This document shows, piece after piece, positions 60,443-64,000 of a stretch of 64,000 bases of DNA. The notes beneath the pieces were generated by a model. That model made no database searches. It had not been told where the DNA came from and worked only from the letters and a program-made list of their open reading frames with translations. Made by a program: the position numbers and the translations under genes. Position 1 is the stretch's first letter, and the number at the start of each line of letters is the position of its first letter. The stretch comes from VSJD01 sp964617825 (GTDB lineage: Bacteria > Verrucomicrobiota > Kiritimatiellia > JAAZAB01). The stretch lies in assembly GCA_964617825.1 (NCBI GenBank), contig CAZTWL010000006.1, forward strand, positions 62,001 to 126,000, in the 5' to 3' direction.

Positions 60443-61561
60443 TTAGTCTTGGTATTGCGATTTTAGGGGATGTTGTTGTTTCACGCAGAGGCGATTCCAC
60501 GCATTCCGTGCTGCGTCATTGAGAAGCTGGATGGCGAGGTCGCGTCTACCCTCACACAAAGCCAAGCGGGCATCTGCCTGCGCCTGCCTGTAAACGGGCA
60601 GCATATCCTGCTCCATGCGTTGCCAATATTCGACGGAAAAGTCCAAGCCCTGTGTTTCGAATCGCCGAAACGCCGCATCGGAACAAATCGGGGTGCGGTG
60701 CATCGCGTCAGGCAACTCCGTAACGCAAATGGGGATGGGAAGAAACATCGTATGGCGCGGCGGCCCGATGGTCGCGAACATCGTGGACAGGACATCGGGA
60801 TATTCCCGGTTGATTTCCAGTGTGCTAGCGGAATTGGTCTTCTTGTTGCAGACGCCGCACTTGTTATCCGAATCCGGCATGCTGGTATTGCGGGAAATAG
60901 CCCAGATGTCCTGACAGGCGATTTTCCCGCCGTTGACAGCCAGGGCGCGGTTCAGCATGGAATAGACCTGAAGCTCGCGGATGCAGCTGTTCATGTGCCC
61001 TGCCGGCGTATTGACCGAGTACCGCGCCATGTCGGGGTTGTGCCAAATATTGGCGCGCAGGCAATAGCCATGGTCAAAACATGCAGGGGAGCAGAAATGC
61101 GCTGAACATTCGGCAATATATCCCTCCCGAGTGTCCATGAGCAGGAAAATCGAACCGCTCTCGCCATGGCTGTATTGTCCCGCCTTCAACATATTCCGGA
61201 ATTTATCCAATGCTTCGACTGCCGTATGGCAGCTTCCCAGCAGGTGCATTAGGATTTTCGGGGTTCCCCACTCGTTGGAGGGATTGTTGTCAATGCATGG
61301 TTCGCCACTGTTGACAACAATGGCCAGGCCTTTTTCATTCAACCCCATGGTCGCCATCTGGTCGGGAATGGTGCCCAGCCCAATCCATCGGCATTCAGAC
61401 TGTTCCGGGCTGGTCAATACACCAATGTGCCGAACGGATGAATCGCGGTTCTTATGCAGAATATTGGCATTCTGGTCAGTCAAGTCGCCAAACACCATCC
61501 AGCTGGTGCATTCATGCTGTAGTTCTTCTGGAAAATCCGCTGCATTCATATCTGTTTTCAC
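60443..61561 (-). CDS. Ntn-hydrolase-like acyltransferase/peptidase (C45/C69 type)
   Basis: This 372-residue protein has CTSWMVFGDLTDQNANILHK then NRDS near the N-terminus, the pattern of Ntn hydrolases such as C45 acyl-CoA:6-APA acyltransferases and C69 dipeptidases. Cys18 would be the nucleophile after removal of the short propeptide. MATMGLNEKGLAIVVN and HGESGSIFLLMDTREGYIAE continue the fold. It has no signal peptide. It may cleave or exchange an amide of a small acyl-amine or dipeptide; the substrate is unknown. It stands alone between repeat copies C and D. Confidence 0.75.
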   Translation of the reverse strand: MKTDMNAADFPEELQHECTSWMVFGDLTDQNANILHKNRDSSVRHIGVLTSPEQSECRWIGLGTIPDQMATMGLNEKGLAIVVNSGEPCIDNNPSNEWGTPKILMHLLGSCHTAVEALDKFRNMLKAGQYSHGESGSIFLLMDTREGYIAECSAHFCSPACFDHGYCLRANIWHNPDMARYSVNTPAGHMNSCIRELQVYSMLNRALAVNGGKIACQDIWAISRNTSMPDSDNKCGVCNKKTNSASTLEINREYPDVLSTMFATIGPPRHTMFLPIPICVTELPDAMHRTPICSDAAFRRFETQGLDFSVEYWQRMEQDMLPVYRQAQADARLALCEGRRDLAIQLLNDAARNAWNRLCVKQQHPLKSQYQD

Positions 61562-61579
61562 GGGTGCTGTTCCTTATTT

Positions 61580-61592
61580 TATGGGACGCCAA
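61580..61592 (+). repeat. Short leader repeat, copy 3 (partial)
   Basis: TATGGGACGCCAA is shared with the 21-bp repeats at 424-444 and 41473-41493. Confidence 0.4.
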
Positions 61593-61673
61593 GAATATGA
61601 GACCATATCAGAAATAATGTTTTCTAAAATAAAAACCAGAACCTGCTTTTACACAGGTTCGGGTTGGAAAAGG

Positions 61674-61752
61674 GCCTACTCGGCGGACAGCTTGCAGCTA
61701 TAACTTGGCAGTAGTTATTGATTTAGAATGACTTGTGAATACGGCAGTGAAA
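61674..61752 (+). repeat. Recurring repeat, copy D (degenerate)
   Basis: GCCTACTCGGCGG...GCAGCTATAACTTGGCAGTA...ACTTGTGAATACGGCAGTGA. The order of blocks is kept but the middle has diverged. Confidence 0.45.
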
Positions 61753-61910
61753 GGGTTTTCGGGGGTTCAGACGCCGTTTCCGTCGCCTGACCCTGCCCAG
61801 CCGAAGTCTGAATCCCGACGGCATCACTGTCTTCACGCCCCCTTTCGAAGATTATGTTTGCTTGCATTCCAGTCGCAATGAAGCAAGAGCTTTGACACAG
61901 TCAAATGTTT

Positions 61911-62663
61911 TTATTTTGTCGGCTTCCCTTGACTGTTAACAGTCCTGGCGGTGACAAGTACATAGATAACTTCCTTGTCATCAGCTTTTATGTTCATACC
62001 GCCTCCGCAGAGAACGGTAATGCCGTTTTCAACGGTTATACTGGTGGTGATGCAACGCGAGGAGAAAATCGGTTGTTCCATCTTAACCTGTTGCTGGCGT
62101 CCGGAAGCATCAATATACGTAATGCCATAATCTTTCCAAACAGGTTCATAAACGATTTGAGGCAATAAGACCAGATCGATATGTTTGAAATCTGGTGCCA
62201 GTGTCGACGTCACGTTTAGGATGACGCCCGTGTCTCGTGTTTGAAAAGCTGTCGGCACCACGATGGATTTCTCACATTGCGTGGTCGCATTGGTTGCAGA
62301 GACGGGAAGGGAAAGTTCTGCGGTCTCAAATTTGGTTGGATAAATGCACTCAGTTACAGCCTTGACTTCGGCATTAGCCCCTGATTTGGTTATGAGTCGG
62401 GGAGCGAAAAGGATCCGCGCTTTGCCATCTTTAATTAATCCCTGCAGGGCCTCAACGGAGACAAATTCGCCGGAATCCTTTTGCATCAGATTGTCAATAT
62501 GACTCTTTGTAAAAGCAACGAACTTTACTTCCACTTCAATTTGAAGTTCTGGTAGAGATTTCATCGCTACTTCTTTTTTCTCTTCTGATTGAGCGCCCCC
62601 CGGCACTGCCATAAGTGCCACCATCAGCACAGCAAAGAATAATGATATGTTTTGACGATTCAT
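61911..62663 (-). CDS. Secretin-like (GspD C-domain) exported protein
   Basis: This 250-residue protein has a signal peptide (MNRQNISLFFAVLMVALMAV then PGGAQ). The remainder resembles the secretin-domain core of type II/III secretion proteins: ILFAPRLITKSGANAEVKAV, then QTRDTGVILNVTSTLAPDFK and IDLVLLPQIVYEP, ending ITVENGITVLCGGGMN. Full secretins are 500-700 residues; the N-domains and perhaps the gate are missing. Short secretin-like proteins of this form are common in Kiritimatiellota/Verrucomicrobiota beside pseudopilin genes (general impression). A pseudopilin gene lies 387 bases upstream. Confidence 0.7.
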   Translation of the reverse strand: MNRQNISLFFAVLMVALMAVPGGAQSEEKKEVAMKSLPELQIEVEVKFVAFTKSHIDNLMQKDSGEFVSVEALQGLIKDGKARILFAPRLITKSGANAEVKAVTECIYPTKFETAELSLPVSATNATTQCEKSIVVPTAFQTRDTGVILNVTSTLAPDFKHIDLVLLPQIVYEPVWKDYGITYIDASGRQQQVKMEQPIFSSRCITTSITVENGITVLCGGGMNIKADDKEVIYVLVTARTVNSQGKPTK

Positions 62664-63050
62664 AAGCGATACAACCTCCTATAAGGTGTTTGATCTCTGT
62701 TAAAGGATAGGCACGTTGACCATTTTAATTCTTATCCACAGCAGAAGGGGACAAAAAACGCAATTCTGCTTCGTTCCGCCCGCCGAAACCACCGTAGGAC
62801 AAACTGTCTCCCGATGTTTGAAATTTTATTTGCGTCACCGTGGTCAGTCAAGAGTTTTGCGGGGAATCCCCTCATTATTCTTATCCTAAACACTGCTTAT
62901 TACCAAGGTGGCAGGCTATTTTCCCCGGCGTGGCTCATTCGCACCTGTTCAACAAGTCCCTGAATCAACCACAACCCCTGTAATTTTCCACTGCCGGACA
63001 GTGGAAAATATGGCAGTGGATGGATGTTGCGGGGCTTAAAGCCTATTTAA
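62664..63050. other. Intergenic stretch with TAGGACAAAC site 4
   Basis: TAGGACAAAC is at 62795-62804, 132 bases upstream of the secretin-like gene. Near 62975-63020, CCACTGCCGGACAGTGG forms a hairpin followed by ATGGCAGTGGATG, which matches only the end block of the recurring repeat. No gene is seen. Confidence 0.4.
62795..62804 (+). promoter_or_regulatory. TAGGACAAAC site 4
   Basis: CGTAGGACAAACTGTCTCCC resembles the half-palindrome of control regions 1 and 2 but lacks a good right arm. Confidence 0.35.
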
Positions 63051-63698
63051 TTAATATTTTAGTATTTTTTGGTGGGCATTTGTATCTACGATAAATGCAT
63101 TTACATAAAATGGATTTGTTATTTCCGAGGTATTGACCCATCTGCCAGCACCTGAAACGAAAACCATATTGCCGCCTTTTCCTTTATGATTGCCTCCCCA
63201 CCCGTTTGCCGTGGGGCTTGGTATTGTATTAAATCCATTCATGTCGCAAATGAAAATTTTATTACCATCGTTGTTATATCGTCTTGCAAATACAACATAA
63301 CAGCTATTCGTTTCCGTAATATTAGTCAAACTGTTAGCAGGTTTAACAATATTGGCCATTGAAGGGCATATAAACATATTGGGCGATATATTCGTGCTAT
63401 CATTCAACCAACCATTTTCACGGTATACAGCTGGCCGATTCATTGGATACGATTGACCTACGAAGTGCCCATAAGGAAGGTCAGGATGAAATGAATCACA
63501 GGGCTGTCCCCCTATGTATTGAGCAGTTTCCCATATTGCCTTCTGGTTTGAAAGACACTTAACACGCCGTGATTGTTCACGAGCGGAATTCATAAGGTAG
63601 GCAATCAATCCTGCCAGTAACACTATTATGACTATCACGACAATCAATTCCACCAATGTAAAACCATGATGCGCATTCATTTTCGTCGTTTTATTCAT
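63051..63698 (-). CDS. Type II secretion-like pseudopilin
   Basis: This 215-residue protein has a type III signal peptide: HHGFTLVELIVVIVIIVLLA with cleavage after Gly and methylation of Phe, and Glu at +5. The C-terminal domain is typical of PVC pseudopilins (CLSNQKAIWETAQYI; MNRPAVYRENGWLND; GGNHKGKGGNMVFVSGAGRW). Such proteins occur in many copies per genome in Lentisphaerota and relatives and probably form short fibres or secretion pistons. It should be processed by a prepilin peptidase encoded elsewhere. Confidence 0.88.
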   Translation of the reverse strand: MNKTTKMNAHHGFTLVELIVVIVIIVLLAGLIAYLMNSAREQSRRVKCLSNQKAIWETAQYIGGQPCDSFHPDLPYGHFVGQSYPMNRPAVYRENGWLNDSTNISPNMFICPSMANIVKPANSLTNITETNSCYVVFARRYNNDGNKIFICDMNGFNTIPSPTANGWGGNHKGKGGNMVFVSGAGRWVNTSEITNPFYVNAFIVDTNAHQKILKY

Positions 63699-63743
63699 TG
63701 TCGCTCTCGCATTGAAAGATAAGCTTTGTTTATGCAGTATGGC

Positions 63744-64000
63744 TCAATCCCAGACATGGGACTGAAGGGTCTCCCGAAGAATTAGTTTGAGACCTTTCCG
63801 TCCAGCCGTTGTCTTCAGATACATTTCACGGCGTTCGGCGTCTTGCTTGGAGAAAAAGTACTCGCAGAAAATAAGACGGAATGGACGACGGGGAGCGGTG
63901 GCCTTTGACTCACCGTGAAAATGTTCAGTCAGACGGCGCTGCAAGTCAGTGGTGAAGCCCACGTACAAGTCGCCGTCGTGCATGGAGAGAAGGACATAGA
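63744..64000 (-). CDS. Small GIY-YIG protein, 5' end outside the window
   Basis: The visible 85 residues (YVLLSMHDGDLYVGFTTDLQ, RRLTEHFHGESKATAPRRPF and so on to LRETLQSHVWD) match the gene at 53548-53829 nearly residue for residue. The start codon lies a few codons beyond base 64000. This second intact copy, again beside accessory genes, suggests that the gene is spread by duplication. Confidence 0.8.
   Translation of the reverse strand, partial: YVLLSMHDGDLYVGFTTDLQRRLTEHFHGESKATAPRRPFRLIFCEYFFSKQDAERREMYLKTTAGRKGLKLILRETLQSHVWD

Larger units (their letters stand above)
61562..61910. other. Intergenic stretch with repeat copy D and hairpin
   Basis: GAACCTG at 61639-61645 pairs with CAGGTTC at 61654-61660 over an 8-base loop. 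Repeat copy D and the short leader repeat (61580-61592) are here. No gene is seen. Confidence 0.4.

Noticed and set aside
53039..61752. Calling the repeats integron attC sites
   Set aside because: There are no clear R-box (RYYYAAC/GTTRRRY) pairs and no integrase in the window; kept only as a hypothesis.
1..64000. CRISPR arrays, rRNA genes, complete tRNA genes
   Set aside because: No regularly spaced repeats, rRNA segments or full tRNA cloverleaf were found by reading; only the tRNA-Phe 3' half is present.

Overview
The window (about 64 kb, one 100-N assembly gap) looks like chromosome of an anaerobic bacterium of the Verrucomicrobiota/Kiritimatiellota/Lentisphaerota kind. This is inferred from content only: a cytoplasmic GH20-type glycosidase, very large secreted FG-GAP proteins, pseudopilins, several small GIY-YIG genes, REP-associated tyrosine transposases (RAYT), two glycyl radical enzymes, rubredoxin and ferritin. 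There is no rRNA and no complete tRNA to confirm it.

Layout. 1-5.2 kb: partial SIS-domain gene, secreted alpha/beta hydrolase, GH20-like hydrolase, and a tetR-fabH-like operon read leftward with a clear autoregulatory operator. 5.6-14.4 kb: a rightward gene set that looks like a DNA modification/defence locus: small HTH protein, PLD-SNF2 helicase, unknown 112-aa protein, Eco57I-type methyltransferase, HNH nuclease, DprA-like protein. 14.6-19.8 kb continues the accessory theme: a DUF2779 double nuclease, a YubB/DUF1281-like gene, a WYL regulator, a frameshifted Sel1 protein and an unknown gene, with a duplicated promoter/operator. 19.8-24.6 kb is full of gene debris (fragments of a RAYT, a molybdenum-carrier-like gene, a thermonuclease, a GyrB/ParE-like start and a GIY-YIG gene) among working flavoprotein, GDSL and PHP-domain genes.

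24.8-33.8 kb: a 1332-residue modular secreted protein, a complete RAYT element with 16-bp inverted ends, an FtsW/RodA-PBP pair and a 3D-domain lipoprotein. At 34.1 kb lies the 3' half of a tRNA-Phe gene, a probable attachment-site scar. 34.6-41.5 kb: a leftward glycyl-radical cluster (IclR regulator, mini glycyl-radical protein, two glycyl radical enzymes with C-x-E active sites, one radical-SAM activase). purC follows, then a second RAYT copy interrupted by the assembly gap.

43.5-52.2 kb: a tightly packed rightward run. folE, an FAD oxidoreductase, a pterin carbinolamine dehydratase, a pteridine-reductase-like SDR and a folB-folK fusion make a pterin/folate module. It is followed by an SDR whose 5' end carries a duplicated piece of the FAD oxidoreductase gene, then rubredoxin, ferritin, an AhpD-like protein and small cysteine-rich proteins (redox/iron handling). 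52.3-64 kb is a mosaic: two C-terminal pieces of large serine recombinases, leftward accessory genes separated by a recurring 60-80 bp repeat, a hybrid histidine kinase, a secretin-like protein, a pseudopilin and two GIY-YIG genes. The most interesting signals are the defence-like locus, the mini glycyl-radical protein, the 192-bp duplication that fused two genes, and the recurring repeat of the right end.
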